The translations under genes were made by a program, and so were the position numbers. The notes under the pieces are model-generated. The model worked only from the letters and a program-made list of their open reading frames with translations, ran no database searches and was not told the DNA's origin. From Gammaproteobacteria bacterium HGW-Gammaproteobacteria-4 (GTDB taxonomy: Bacteria; Pseudomonadota; Gammaproteobacteria; Xanthomonadales; Xanthomonadaceae), in the NCBI GenBank assembly GCA_002839995.1, contig PGZC01000015.1, positions 1 to 58,441 of the forward strand: a stretch of DNA of 58,441 nt, given 5' to 3'. Below, in pieces: positions 46,125-57,349 of this stretch (the stretch's first letter is position 1; the number at the start of each line of letters is the position of its first letter).

Positions 46125-47065
46125 GCAGCAAACGCATCGTTGTACTCGGCGGCACCGGCTTCGTCGGCCGTCACCTGATTTCGCGCCTGTGTGCCGAGGG
46201 CCACCTGGTGACGGTGCTGAGCCGCAACCTGGATGCGCATTTCGTGCGCTACCTGCCGCCCGGCTCGCAGCTCGTCACCTGCGATGTCTACGATGGCGCG
46301 GCATTGGCACGGGCGTTTTCCGGAACCGACGCGGTGATCAATCTGGTCGGCATCCTCAACGAGAAAGGCAGCTCGGGCCAGGGCTTCCGGCGTGCCCATT
46401 CCGAACTGACCTATATCGTCGTCAGCGCCTGCCGCAATGCCGGTGTGAAGCGCCTGCTGCAGATGAGCGCACTCAATGCCGGGCGCGGCCAGAGCCACTA
46501 CCTGCATACCCGCGGCGAAGCCGAGAACGTGGTCAAGGCCAGTCATCTGGACTGGACCATCTTCCAGCCTTCGGTGATTTTCGGACCCGACGATGGCCTG
46601 CTCACCCGCTTTCGCGAACTGCTGCGCCTCGCGCCGGTGCTGCCGCTGGCACGCCCCAACGCCAAGCTGGCACCGGTCTACATCAAGGACGTGGTCGAAG
46701 CCTTCGTCCGCGCACTCGACAACCCGGCCACGATCCGCCAGGTGTACGAGCTGTACGGCCCGGAAATCATCACGCTGAAAAAGCTGGTGCGGCGGATTGC
46801 GCAGGTGATGGGTTGGCGGCGGCTGGTGCTGCCGCTGCCCGATGCGCTCGGCTGGATGCAGGCGATGATCGCCGAGTGGATACCGGGCAAGCCGTTTTCG
46901 CGCGACAACTTCCGCTCGCTCGCTACCGATTCGGTCGGCGGCATCGACGGCCTGCATCGGTTGGGAATCACCCCGACGCCATTGAGCGCACGCATCGACC
47001 GCCTGCTCGGCAGCGCCGACAGCCGGCAAAAGCGGCTCGATCGCTACCGCCGGCAAACCGCCTGA
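46121..47065 (+). CDS. NDUFA9-like NAD(P)-binding epimerase/reductase
   Basis: Extended short-chain dehydrogenase fold, 314 residues, with the dinucleotide-binding [16 protein letters not shown] at the N-terminus. [10 protein letters not shown] and [20 protein letters not shown] hold a Y-x3-K-like region (YLHTR, with Arg in place of Lys). It resembles the complex I accessory protein NDUFA9 and bacterial complex I-associated NAD(P)H-binding proteins. The Arg at the catalytic Lys position suggests a binding rather than a catalytic role. It overlaps slt by 4 bp and precedes cca by 19 bp. Confidence 0.87.
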   Translation: MSSKRIVVLGGTGFVGRHLISRLCAEGHLVTVLSRNLDAHFVRYLPPGSQLVTCDVYDGAALARAFSGTDAVINLVGILNEKGSSGQGFRRAHSELTYIVVSACRNAGVKRLLQMSALNAGRGQSHYLHTRGEAENVVKASHLDWTIFQPSVIFGPDDGLLTRFRELLRLAPVLPLARPNAKLAPVYIKDVVEAFVRALDNPATIRQVYELYGPEIITLKKLVRRIAQVMGWRRLVLPLPDALGWMQAMIAEWIPGKPFSRDNFRSLATDSVGGIDGLHRLGITPTPLSARIDRLLGSADSRQKRLDRYRRQTA

Positions 47066-47084
47066 CGCACGTTCCGCACGCGTA

Positions 47085-48314
47085 ATGAACACCTACCTGG
47101 TCGGCGGCGCGGTACGTGATCGCCTGCTTCACCGCCCGCCCGGCGACCGCGACTGGGTGGTGGTGGGCAGCGCCCCGGAGCACATGCTGGCGCAAGGCTT
47201 TCGCGCCGTCGGCCGCGATTTTCCGGTGTTCCTGCACCCGCAAACCGGTGAGGAATACGCGCTGGCGCGCACCGAGCGCAAATCCGGGCGCGGCTATCGC
47301 GGCTTCGTGGTGGATGCCGACCCGGGCGTGACCCTGGAACAGGATCTGCAACGACGCGACTTCACCATCAATGCCATCGCCGAGGACGTCGATGGCAGAC
47401 TGATCGATCCGTTCGGCGGTGTTCGCGACATCGAGGCGCGCGTGTTGCGCCATGTCAGCGACGCCTTCGCCGAAGACCCGGTGCGGATCCTGCGGGCGGC
47501 GCGCTTCATGGCGCGGTTCGTGCCGCTGGGCTTCAGCGTGGCGGCGGAAACGATGGCGCTGATGCGCACCATGGTCGCCGACGGCGAGGTCGATCACCTG
47601 GTCCCCGAGCGGGTCTGGCAGGAACTCGAACGCGCACTGCGCGAACCGCGTCCGGCGGCGTTCGTACGCACGTTGCGCGACTGCGGCGCGCTGGCGCGCA
47701 TCCTGCCGGAAGTCAATGCGCTGTACGGCATCCCGCAACGGCCCGAGTATCACCCCGAGATCGACACCGGCACCCACGTCGAAATGGTCTGCGACATGGC
47801 CGCGCGACTGGCGCCCGGCGACAGCGTGATCGGGCTGGCGGCATTGCTGCACGATCTGGGCAAGGCGCTGACGCCGGCCGATGAACTGCCACGGCACATC
47901 GGCCACGAGCACAACGGCCTGCCGGCGGTGGAAGCGGTATGCGCGCGGCTGAAGGTGCCGGCCGAACACCGCGACCTGGCGCTGATCGCCTGCCGCGAAC
48001 ACCTCAACGTGCATCGCCTCGGCGAACTGCGTGCCGCCACCGTGCACGATTTGATCGCGCGCTGCGACGGTTTCCGCAAACCGGCGCGCATCGATCGACT
48101 CGCCATCGTCTGCGCAGCCGACAAACGCGGCCGCCTCGGCTGCGCCGACACGCCCTACCCCGAAGCCGAACGCCTGCGCCGCGCCCATGCCGCCGCGCTG
48201 GCCATCGACGCCCGCGCCATCGTCGCGCGCGGCATCACCGGCCCGGCGGTGGGCGAGCACCTGCGCCGCGCGCGCATCGCCGCGATTGCTGTGGTGGGCA
48301 ACAACGTCGCGTAG
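47085..48314 (+). CDS. cca: Multifunctional CCA-adding tRNA nucleotidyltransferase
   Basis: Adds or repairs the 3' CCA of tRNAs. The 409-residue class II enzyme starts [28 protein letters not shown], the nucleotidyltransferase signature with GGxVRD and the metal-binding DxD (DRDW). It continues with [12 protein letters not shown] and [11 protein letters not shown]. The C-terminal HD phosphohydrolase domain ([21 protein letters not shown]) marks the multifunctional gammaproteobacterial type. It ends the slt-NDUFA9-like-cca cluster. Confidence 0.96.
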   Translation: MNTYLVGGAVRDRLLHRPPGDRDWVVVGSAPEHMLAQGFRAVGRDFPVFLHPQTGEEYALARTERKSGRGYRGFVVDADPGVTLEQDLQRRDFTINAIAEDVDGRLIDPFGGVRDIEARVLRHVSDAFAEDPVRILRAARFMARFVPLGFSVAAETMALMRTMVADGEVDHLVPERVWQELERALREPRPAAFVRTLRDCGALARILPEVNALYGIPQRPEYHPEIDTGTHVEMVCDMAARLAPGDSVIGLAALLHDLGKALTPADELPRHIGHEHNGLPAVEAVCARLKVPAEHRDLALIACREHLNVHRLGELRAATVHDLIARCDGFRKPARIDRLAIVCAADKRGRLGCADTPYPEAERLRRAHAAALAIDARAIVARGITGPAVGEHLRRARIAAIAVVGNNVA

Positions 48315-48503
48315 AGCGACGCGCGATGAACAACCCCCATGCGCCGACCAACGACATCCCGTGCAGGCCCGGCGCGAACCGATGACGCCAACTCGTTGAA
48401 CCGAAAGGGTCTGGCACCGTTTGCCCGGACTCACGGCGGGCCTCGCGATACATTGTATTGCTGCAAATCCATCTTTCTGCGAATATGCCCATAAGCAAAG
48501 GCG

Positions 48504-48533
48504 TTGCAGGCCGTCATGACACGTATATACAAT
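48504..48533 (+). promoter_or_regulatory. Promoter of the BrnT/BrnA-type toxin-antitoxin pair
   Basis: TTGCAG (48504-48509), an 18-bp spacer and TACAAT (48528-48533) lie 32 bp before the toxin start. The inner GTATATAC palindrome (48523-48530), with ATGAC and GTCAT on either side (48516-48520, 48536-48540), is a plausible operator. Confidence 0.55.
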
Positions 48534-48564
48534 AGGTCATCTCCACGGAAGGTCTTGCCTGATC

Positions 48565-48858
48565 ATGGATATCCGGATGTCGCAAAAAATCACGGACAAG
48601 CTTGTCGAAAAGCACCATGTGACGATCAGGGAGATTGAGGAATGCTTCGCCAACCGCTGCGGAGCGGAGCTGACCGACAGCAGGGAGCAACACGCATCCG
48701 ACCCACCGACCAGATGGTTCATCGCGAGAACCCATCATTGCCGTTTGCTCAAGGTCGTGTATGTGCCGCGCGACGGCAAAATCCACATCCGAACCGCCTA
48801 TGAGCCGAACGAGAATGAACTGTCGATCTACGGCCGCCACGGCGGAGACATCGAATGA
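48565..48858 (+). CDS. BrnT-like toxin (RelE-like small protein)
   Basis: A 97-residue protein (MSQKITDKLVEKHHVTIREIEECFANR ... DPPTRWFIARTHHCRLLKVVYVPRDGKIHIRTAYEPNENELSIY). It belongs to the BrnT-like family often mis-annotated as ADP-ribosyl-dinitrogen-reductase hydrolase. The core beta-sheet and the NE..IY ending are conserved. A CopG-like antitoxin gene follows 59 bp later. ATG 48565 or the ATG four codons on (48577) could be the start. Confidence 0.78.
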   Translation: MDIRMSQKITDKLVEKHHVTIREIEECFANRCGAELTDSREQHASDPPTRWFIARTHHCRLLKVVYVPRDGKIHIRTAYEPNENELSIYGRHGGDIE

Positions 48859-48902
48859 CAACGAAAGACAACGAAAGACAACGAAAGACAACGAACAAAT
48901 AA
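48855..48902 (+). CDS. Possible 15-codon coupling ORF built on a 10-bp tandem repeat
   Basis: ATG 48855 overlaps the toxin stop (ATGA) and opens MTTKDNERQRKTTNK, stopping just before the GGTGGAG ribosome binding site of the antitoxin. It is made almost entirely of four 10-bp repeats (48857-48895). The first four residues match the antitoxin start (MTTK). It may be a translational relay rather than a functional peptide. Confidence 0.35.
   Translation: MTTKDNERQRKTTNK
48857..48895. repeat. 10-bp tandem repeat between toxin and antitoxin
   Basis: GACAACGAAA is repeated nearly four times without mismatch. It is a simple-sequence tract capable of slippage, placed exactly between the two genes. 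Confidence 0.9.
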
Positions 48903-48917
48903 GGTGGAGACACGCTG

Positions 48918-49283
48918 ATGACGACCAAGCGCAGTAGCAATCTCGCACAAGACGAATGTCCGTGGGAAAGCGGCGTGCTGGGCCGCGACGAGGCCCATGC
49001 CGCAGTATTGGATGCCAAGGCTTCCCGCGAAACCGACGACGCAACGGGCCTGCAGATGATTTCGATCCGTCTGGAAAAGTCGCTTCTGCGCGATCTGAAG
49101 GAAATTGCCGCTCTGCATGGCATCGGCTATCAGCCAATGATCCGCGACCTGCTGCATCGCTTCGCAACGGCCGAGATCAAGACGATCCTGCACGAGCGAT
49201 TGCATGAGGTTGAACAAGCGGAAGCGAATCAGGGCGCACCGATTGCACCCGTTGAAGACTTTATGGCGCGACGTAGCGCCTGA
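48918..49283 (+). CDS. BrnA-like antitoxin (CopG/ribbon-helix-helix type)
   Basis: A 121-residue protein: variable N-terminus, then QMISIRLEKSLLRDLKEIAALHGIGYQPMIRDLLHRFATAEI, a ribbon-helix-helix-type DNA-binding segment (about residues 46-88), and a charged helical tail. It is preceded by GGTGGAG and lies directly downstream of the BrnT-like toxin. It should neutralise the toxin and autoregulate the promoter at 48504. Confidence 0.8.
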   Translation: MTTKRSSNLAQDECPWESGVLGRDEAHAAVLDAKASRETDDATGLQMISIRLEKSLLRDLKEIAALHGIGYQPMIRDLLHRFATAEIKTILHERLHEVEQAEANQGAPIAPVEDFMARRSA

Positions 49284-49334
49284 GGTTCGGCCGTCCGCAG
49301 CGACCGAGTGCAGCGAGCGCTATCGCGATACGAC

Positions 49335-49373
49335 CGAAACCCATCACACCGATTGCAGGGTTGATGGGTTTCG
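49335..49373. repeat. Hairpin repeat CGAAACCCATCA/TGATGGGTTTCG
   Basis: A perfect 12-bp stem with a 15-nt loop, followed by GCTCTACCCATCCTACG. This is the well-known GGGTTTCGC...CTACCCATCCTACG type of interspersed repeat of proteobacteria. It lies between the antitoxin and merR ends. Confidence 0.75.
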
Positions 49374-49412
49374 CCGCGCTCTACCCATCCTACGTTCAAC
49401 CCAACCTGCGAA

Positions 49413-49838
49413 CTACGAAGCACTTCGCTCGGCATCCGCCAACAGGGTATCGATCAACGGACACGAGACCTCGCTGCCGGCCACATCGCAGGCATGCACC
49501 AGCGCCGTCAACTCGCGTTCGATGCGCTGCAACTGCGCGAGTTTTTCGCGCACGCCGACAAGCTTGTCGTCGGCGATCATGCGCGCCTCGTCGCAATGCG
49601 CGCCATCGGCGAGGCGCAGCAGGTCGATGATTTCGTCGAGACGGAACCCGAGCGCCTGGCTGCGCTTGATGAAGCGCAGGCGCGACACGTCGGCGGGCTG
49701 GTAACGGCGGATGCCGCCCAGCGGCCGCGGTGGCTCGCGCAGCAAGCCGCGGCGCTGATAGAAGCGGATGGTCTCGACGCCGACACCGGCAGCGGCGGCG
49801 AGCGCGCCGATGGTGAGCGCTGCATTGTCGTTCGACAT
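49413..49838 (-). CDS. merR: Mercury-responsive regulator MerR
   Basis: A 141-residue MerR-family activator: winged helix (LTIGALAAAAGVGVETIRFYQRRGLL), dimerisation helix, and the three Hg(II) ligands Cys82 (GAHCDEA), Cys117 and Cys126 (HACDVAGSEVSC). These are exactly the positions of Tn501 MerR. That separates it from the copper- and zinc-responsive relatives. It is divergent from merC-merA across the operator at 49842. Confidence 0.94.
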   Translation of the reverse strand: MSNDNAALTIGALAAAAGVGVETIRFYQRRGLLREPPRPLGGIRRYQPADVSRLRFIKRSQALGFRLDEIIDLLRLADGAHCDEARMIADDKLVGVREKLAQLQRIERELTALVHACDVAGSEVSCPLIDTLLADAERSAS

Positions 49839-49841
49839 CGC

Positions 49842-49872
49842 TTGACTCCGTACTTCGGTACGGTCGTAAGGT
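49842..49872 (+). promoter_or_regulatory. mer promoter/operator with 19-bp spacer
   Basis: TTGACT (49842-49847), a 19-bp spacer and TAAGGT (49867-49872). The overlong 19-bp spacer is diagnostic of MerR-type promoters, and it contains the palindrome CCGTACTTCGGTACGG, nearly identical to the Tn501/Tn21 mer operator. Confidence 0.93.
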
Positions 49873-49911
49873 TACCGCCTGCAACGCGCATCGCGCCATT
49901 CCGGAGCCGCC

Positions 49912-52146
<2,235 letters not shown>

Positions 52147-52147
<1 letters not shown>

Positions 52148-53328
52148 CACAGCCGCCGGCTCAGGTCGCCCATCGCGAACGCGCCGCTGAAATCGACGCC
52201 GCGCTCGAAACCCATGAGCTGAAAGCGCTCGCCCATTTCGCCGGGAAGCGTCAGCCGCTTGGCCGCCGTCACCAGCCGATGGCGTTCCCGCTCCGGCAAC
52301 GCCTGCGCCGCATCCAGACGGTCGCCGAGGCCATTGCCGAGCAGGAAGCTGGCCTGGCTGCAATAACCGGCGAAATCGAAGCCGGCGCCGCAACCGGCTT
52401 CGGCCAGCGCGGTGAAATCGACGAATGCAGTGAGATCCTGCAAGCCGGGCAGCAGATACGGGTCGGCGTGGGCGCGATGCCGGTAGTGGCAGACCAGGGT
52501 GCCATCGCAACGTTCAGGCAAATAATATTCGCTGCGCGGATAGCCGTAGTCGGCAAACAGCATCACGCCTTCATGCAGCAATCCAGCAACCGCCTGGATC
52601 CAGTACGGCAATTGCGGCAGCAATTCGGAGCGATAGCCCCCGGCGAATGGCGCTTCGAGATACTGCTCGACATGACGCACCGCGCTGCCGAGCATGGCGT
52701 CAGCCGGACGCAGGCTGTCGATGAACCGGCCATCGTCGGCGCAGGCGACGTGTACTTCCAGCACCTCGCGCTCGCGCATCTGAAAACGCGGCGTCGGCAG
52801 GGCATCGAGCACTTCGTTGGCGAACAATGCGCCGCGCCATGGTTGTTCCGGCGGGGCATCGCGCCAATGCACGCGCGCCGCCAGATCGGGTGTCAGCGCA
52901 GTGCTGACGCGCTGGCGCTGACGCTGACGCAAATCGGCGCTGGGCTCGAGAATCTCGTACCGCATCGGCACGGCATCGCACTGTGCCAGCGCCTGCATGA
53001 CGTCGCAGGCAAAGGCGCCGCTGCCACCGCCCAACTCGAAAAACACCGCGTCCTCACCCAGCGTCCGCAGTATCGGCGCAACCGCCTGCGCCACGCATTG
53101 CGCGAACAGCGGCCCGAGTTCCGGCGCCGTGATGAAATCGCCATCCTCGCCGAACTTGGTTGCCCCGGCGCTGTAATAACCCAGGCCCGGCGCGTACAAG
53201 GCCAACTCCATGTAGCGCGAAAAAGGAATCGTGCCGCTGGCGGCGATCTCGGCTCGGATGTGCCGCGCGAGAATCGCGCTGTGTGCCAGCGCATGCGGTT
53301 CGGGCGCGGGAAACGGATTTGCGTTCAT
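52147..53328 (-). CDS. SAM-dependent methyltransferase, MidA/NDUFAF7 family
   Basis: A 393-residue class I methyltransferase. The N-terminal GTIPFSRYMELALYAPGLGYYSAGATKFGEDGDFITAPELGPLFA and the SAM-binding FFELGGGSGAFACDVM define the family. Its mitochondrial member NDUFAF7 methylates an arginine of NDUFS2 in complex I. The bacterial role is less certain but may be similar. The VanZ-like gene is translationally coupled downstream. Confidence 0.88.
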
Positions 53329-53447
53329 GCGCTATTCTTGCTCGGGGTCGGTCGGGGCACGCGGCGCGGCGGCGCGCGCAGCGGCAATCACGCCACGCGG
53401 CGGCGCCTCATCGGCATAGCATAGCGATATCCAACCGGAACGACAGC

Positions 53448-55184
53448 ATGAAGCCGCGCCCGAACAGCAGCACGTCGTCGCGCATCACCGGCACGCTCAT
53501 GGTCGTCGCATTGCTGGCGCTGGCGGCCGCGACAGCGTGGCGCCTGCTTCGGATCGAACCGGAAAACCCCCGCCCCGCCACCGTTTCCGCCAACGCGATG
53601 CGGCATGCCGAGCCCATTGTCGGCGCCCATTATTTCGGTCGGCAGTGGCCGAAGAACTTCATTGCCGGTTTCCGTCGCGAGCACGTTGCCGACGATTTTG
53701 CGCGCCTGCGCGCGGATGGTTTCAACACCGTGGTGCTGGTGCTGGCCTGGGGCGATTTTCAGCCGCTGTTCGAGCCGTGCTGCAGCGATGACGAACGGGC
53801 ATGGCAGCGGCTGGGTTTTCTGCTCGACCAAGCCCAACGCGCCGGGCTGGGCGTGGTGCTGCGTGTCGGCTACGGCTGGTCGTTTCATCCCGACGCCGGA
53901 GCGATGGCGGAGCGCATACACCGCCTGCTCAATGAACGCGACGTACGCGCGGCGTTTTTCGCGTTTCTCGATCGCGTCAACACCGTGGTTCAGGAGCGTT
54001 CGGTGGTTCGCCTGTCGCTGCTGTCCTGGGAAGACCTGTGGCTGCATGTGATCGACCCGCTGGCGCGGCCCGATTTTGAACGCTACCTGCGCACCCTGCC
54101 CAGCGATGACGCGCACCGCGTGCGGTTCGAACACGGCGGCGCATTGCCCAGCGCCGCATCGCCCGACGCCGCCCTGTTCAATGCCTACTGGGACTGGCTG
54201 CTGATGAACGAGCTGTTCCGGCCAGCGGCACAGCGCCTGCAACCGCTGGGCTTCGAGGCGCGCATCGATCGCGATCCACTGCCAGTGATCGAGCCCGACG
54301 GCAGCACGCGCACGCACTGGATCGGCCACGAATCGACCTATGCGGCACCTGGTGCCACCCTGAGCACGTTGTACTGGGCGCCATTCTGGGGTGCGCGCAA
54401 CGAGGGTGAGACGCTCGATGCTGCGCAGGCATTGCATCTGTTCGACGTGTTGCTGGCGCAGGTGCGCGACGGCAACGGGCAACTGCCGCTGTTCATCGAT
54501 CAGTTCAACGTGATCGACAACACGCTTGGCTTCGAGCGCAACGCCCGCTTGCGCGCCGACGCACTGGACCCGTTCATGGCCGGCGCGTATTGCGTCATGC
54601 GCGCACATGCGGTGCTGGGCTACGCCTGGTGGACGAGCATCAACTATGCCGAAAGCCCGATCTACAATCCGGCGTTCGGTTATGGCCTCGACGGCTGGTC
54701 GCTGCGCACACATGACGGTGCGCCGGTTGAGGGACGCCTGCACCCGACGCCCACCGGCGATTTCGACCTGCGCCTGGAGGCGGGCGATGAGCTGCGCCAG
54801 CAGATTCCGGCACGGCGCGGGCGCCTGCCACAGGCTGACGATGGCCTCGCGGATCGCGTGTGTATCGATACACGCAGCGATTCGCCCGGCAAGTTGCATG
54901 TTGCTGCCGGCGGCGAGGCAACCGTGCTCGCATTCGATGGCCGTGGCGAGCAGCGGCTGTGCGCACCGATCGCCGCGCGGCCCGACAACGACACGCTGAC
55001 CCTTGCGTTGCGCGCCGTGGACAGTACCGTCACGCTACGCAACGTCATGCTGTTCGACCATGTCCAGGACGGCGGTCTGTACCAGTTCGATGGCAGCGAC
55101 GGCCCGTTGCTGCCGGCGCTGCGCGCACTCAACCGACGCTACACGGAAGACCCCGGCGAACGCTGTGCCGCGCCTGCGCGCTGA
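53448..55184 (+). CDS. Membrane-anchored glycoside hydrolase-like protein
   Basis: A 578-residue type II membrane protein: short basic cytoplasmic end, one helix (about residues 12-29), and a large exported part. Residues about 50-440 look like a TIM-barrel glycosidase (VGAHYFGRQWPKNFIAGFRREHVADDFARLRADGFNTVVLVLAWGD; SLLSWEDLWLHV; LPLFIDQFNVID; YAWWTSINYAESPIYNPAFGYG). Residues about 445-560 resemble a beta-sandwich carbohydrate-binding domain. I cannot place it in a numbered GH family, and the catalytic acids are not assigned. It is divergent from the MidA-type gene and may act on an exopolysaccharide or cell-surface glycan. Confidence 0.65.
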   Translation: MKPRPNSSTSSRITGTLMVVALLALAAATAWRLLRIEPENPRPATVSANAMRHAEPIVGAHYFGRQWPKNFIAGFRREHVADDFARLRADGFNTVVLVLAWGDFQPLFEPCCSDDERAWQRLGFLLDQAQRAGLGVVLRVGYGWSFHPDAGAMAERIHRLLNERDVRAAFFAFLDRVNTVVQERSVVRLSLLSWEDLWLHVIDPLARPDFERYLRTLPSDDAHRVRFEHGGALPSAASPDAALFNAYWDWLLMNELFRPAAQRLQPLGFEARIDRDPLPVIEPDGSTRTHWIGHESTYAAPGATLSTLYWAPFWGARNEGETLDAAQALHLFDVLLAQVRDGNGQLPLFIDQFNVIDNTLGFERNARLRADALDPFMAGAYCVMRAHAVLGYAWWTSINYAESPIYNPAFGYGLDGWSLRTHDGAPVEGRLHPTPTGDFDLRLEAGDELRQQIPARRGRLPQADDGLADRVCIDTRSDSPGKLHVAAGGEATVLAFDGRGEQRLCAPIAARPDNDTLTLALRAVDSTVTLRNVMLFDHVQDGGLYQFDGSDGPLLPALRALNRRYTEDPGERCAAPAR

Positions 55185-55203
55185 GCGCGCTGCCTCGCGC
55201 GCT

Positions 55204-56475
55204 TTACCCAGCCTCGCCCGATTGTCGCCGCTCGCCCAATTGATGCAGCGCGGCGCTCACGTCAGCACCGCTCGGGCTCTGAAATACCCGCAAGCCAAAT
55301 CGCGGCAGAATGGCGAGCAGGTGATCGAAGATATCGGCCTGGATCGATTCATACGCGGCCCAATCGGTGGTCGTGGTGAAACAATAGATTTGCAGCGGCA
55401 GGCCCTCGGCACCCGGTGCGAGCTGGCGCACCAGCAGGGTCATCTGCTGATGGATGCGCGGGTGCGCTCGCAGATACGCCTCGACATAGGCCCGGAATGT
55501 GCCGATGTTGGTGACACGCCGGCTGTTGACCGGATCCTTGCCTTCGGCCAGCAGGGTCCGGTTCCACGCTTCGAGCTCGCTGCGTTTCTTGTCGAGATAG
55601 CCATCGATCAGGGCGATGCGGCGCAGGTCGTCGCGCTCCGCGTCGCTGAGAAAACGCACCGAGCCCTGATCGAGCAGCAGCGCGCGCATGATACGCCGGC
55701 CCCCGGCATCGCTCATGCCGCGCCAGTTGCGAAAACTCTCGTTGATCAGGCGGTAGGTCGGGATGGTGGTGATGGTCTTGTCCCAGTTCTGCACCTTCAC
55801 CGTATGCAAGGCGATGTCGATCACATCGCCATCGGCGCCCAGTTGCGGCATTTCGATCCAGTCGCCAACGCGCACCATGTCGTTGCTGCTGAGCTGCACA
55901 CTGGCGACCAGCGACAGGATGGTGTCCTTGAATACCAGCATCAGCACCGCCGTCATGGCGCCAAGGCCGGAGAACAGCAGCAACGGCGAGCGCTCGATCA
56001 GAATCGCCACGATCAGGATCGCGGAAGCAATGAACAGCACGATCTTGACCACCTGCAGATAGCCCTTGATCGGCCGCGCCTGCGCCCGAACCGGATCGCG
56101 CAACAGGTACAGATCGTTGATGCCGTTGAGCAGCGCACTGATCGCATGCGCGACGGTAAGCACGATATAGGCGGCGGCGACGTTGCGCACCACCGTTTCC
56201 AAACCCTCATCGAGGCCTGGAATCAGCACGATACCGGCATAGATCACCAGCGCCGGCAACACATGGGCGAGGCGATCGAGCACCCCGCGCGCCAACAGCG
56301 CGTCATCCCACTGCATCGCCGACGCCTGCGCCAGGCCAGTTGCGGCACGCACCAACACGCGGCGGGCGACCCAGTCGGCCAGCAGCGCCGCCAGCAGCAG
56401 TACGAGCAACAGCAGTGAGGTCACCGCCCAGGGGTAGTCGCGAAGCGGTGCCAGCCATGTATTCATCATGTCCAT
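55204..56475 (-). CDS. Mechanosensitive ion channel, MscS family (YbdG-like)
   Basis: A 423-residue inner-membrane channel with five N-terminal helices. The MscS pore helix and beta domain follow (LLLFSGLGAMTAVLMLVFKDTILSLVASVQLSSNDMVRVGDWIEM, DGDVIDIALHTVKVQNWDKTITTIPTYRLI). The long C-terminal region (AERDDLRRIALIDGYLDKKRSELEAWN) matches YbdG, which gives miniconductance (MscM) activity in E. coli. It protects against mild osmotic downshock. The start is ATG 56475; alternatives lie 2-3 codons on. Confidence 0.9.
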   Translation of the reverse strand: MDMMNTWLAPLRDYPWAVTSLLLLVLLLAALLADWVARRVLVRAATGLAQASAMQWDDALLARGVLDRLAHVLPALVIYAGIVLIPGLDEGLETVVRNVAAAYIVLTVAHAISALLNGINDLYLLRDPVRAQARPIKGYLQVVKIVLFIASAILIVAILIERSPLLLFSGLGAMTAVLMLVFKDTILSLVASVQLSSNDMVRVGDWIEMPQLGADGDVIDIALHTVKVQNWDKTITTIPTYRLINESFRNWRGMSDAGGRRIMRALLLDQGSVRFLSDAERDDLRRIALIDGYLDKKRSELEAWNRTLLAEGKDPVNSRRVTNIGTFRAYVEAYLRAHPRIHQQMTLLVRQLAPGAEGLPLQIYCFTTTTDWAAYESIQADIFDHLLAILPRFGLRVFQSPSGADVSAALHQLGERRQSGEAG

Positions 56476-56588
56476 GCGACAAGGGTAACCGCTGCACGCG
56501 GCCGCAGGTACCCGGTCCGCACGGCAATATTGGCATTGCGGCGACAAGCAAGGCAGCATGATGGCCGACCCCGCAGCGAGCCGCCGAC

Positions 56589-57329
56589 ATGACCGATCCG
56601 CATCCCGTCATTTTGATTACCGGCGCCGCCCGGCGCGTTGGCGCCGCGATTACCCGCCACCTGCACGCGCAGGGCTGCCGCCTCGCCCTGCACTTCCGGC
56701 ATTCCGAGGCCGATGCAACCGCATTGGCCGCCGAACTGAATGCGATTCGCGCCGACAGTGCGCTGTTGCTGCAAGCCGACCTCACCGATACCGCGAAGCT
56801 GGGCGCGCTGATCACGTGCGTCATCGACCACTTTGGCCGCCTCGATGGCCTGGTCAACAACGCCTCGGCGTTTTATGCCACCCCGCTGGCCGAAGCCACC
56901 GAGGCGCAGTGGGACGAGCTGATGAATGCCAACGCCAAGGCGCCGTTTTTTCTGGCCAAGGCCGCCGCGCCGCACCTGCGTTCCAGCCGCGGCGCCATCG
57001 TCAATGTGATCGATATTTATGCAGAGCATCCACGTCCGGATTTGTTGCTGTATGCGGCCTCAAAAGCGACACTTCAGGCTCTGACCAAGGGCTTGGCGGT
57101 CAGTTTGGCGCCGCAGGTGCGGGTCAATGGTGTCGCTCCAGGTGCCATCCTCTGGCCTGCGCCCGAGGTCGGGCATGGCGATCAGGAGCAAATGATGCAA
57201 CGCACGCCACTGGGGCGCATCGGCGAACCTGATGAGGTTGCATCCACCGTCGCGTGGCTGTTGATGCAGGCAAGTTACGTCACCGGGCAGATCGTCGTCG
57301 TCGATGGTGGCCGAACGATCTCAAGCTGA
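56589..57329 (+). CDS. Pteridine reductase (FolM/PTR1-like short-chain dehydrogenase)
   Basis: A 246-residue NADPH-dependent SDR. The nucleotide-binding [20 protein letters not shown] has the TGAxRR signature of pteridine reductases. [13 protein letters not shown] and the catalytic YAASK follow, then the C-terminal [15 protein letters not shown]. It reduces dihydropterin or dihydrofolate species. folK, the next folate gene, lies at the right edge on the other strand, so a folate-metabolism neighbourhood is clear. Confidence 0.88.
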   Translation: MTDPHPVILITGAARRVGAAITRHLHAQGCRLALHFRHSEADATALAAELNAIRADSALLLQADLTDTAKLGALITCVIDHFGRLDGLVNNASAFYATPLAEATEAQWDELMNANAKAPFFLAKAAAPHLRSSRGAIVNVIDIYAEHPRPDLLLYAASKATLQALTKGLAVSLAPQVRVNGVAPGAILWPAPEVGHGDQEQMMQRTPLGRIGEPDEVASTVAWLLMQASYVTGQIVVVDGGRTISS

Positions 57330-57349
57330 ACAGTGAGGAGCGTGAAATC

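Noticed and set aside
48857..48895. CRISPR-like or iteron origin at the 10-bp tandem repeat
   Set aside because: The unit is only 10 bp with no spacers, and there is no rep gene or AT-rich unwinding region nearby.
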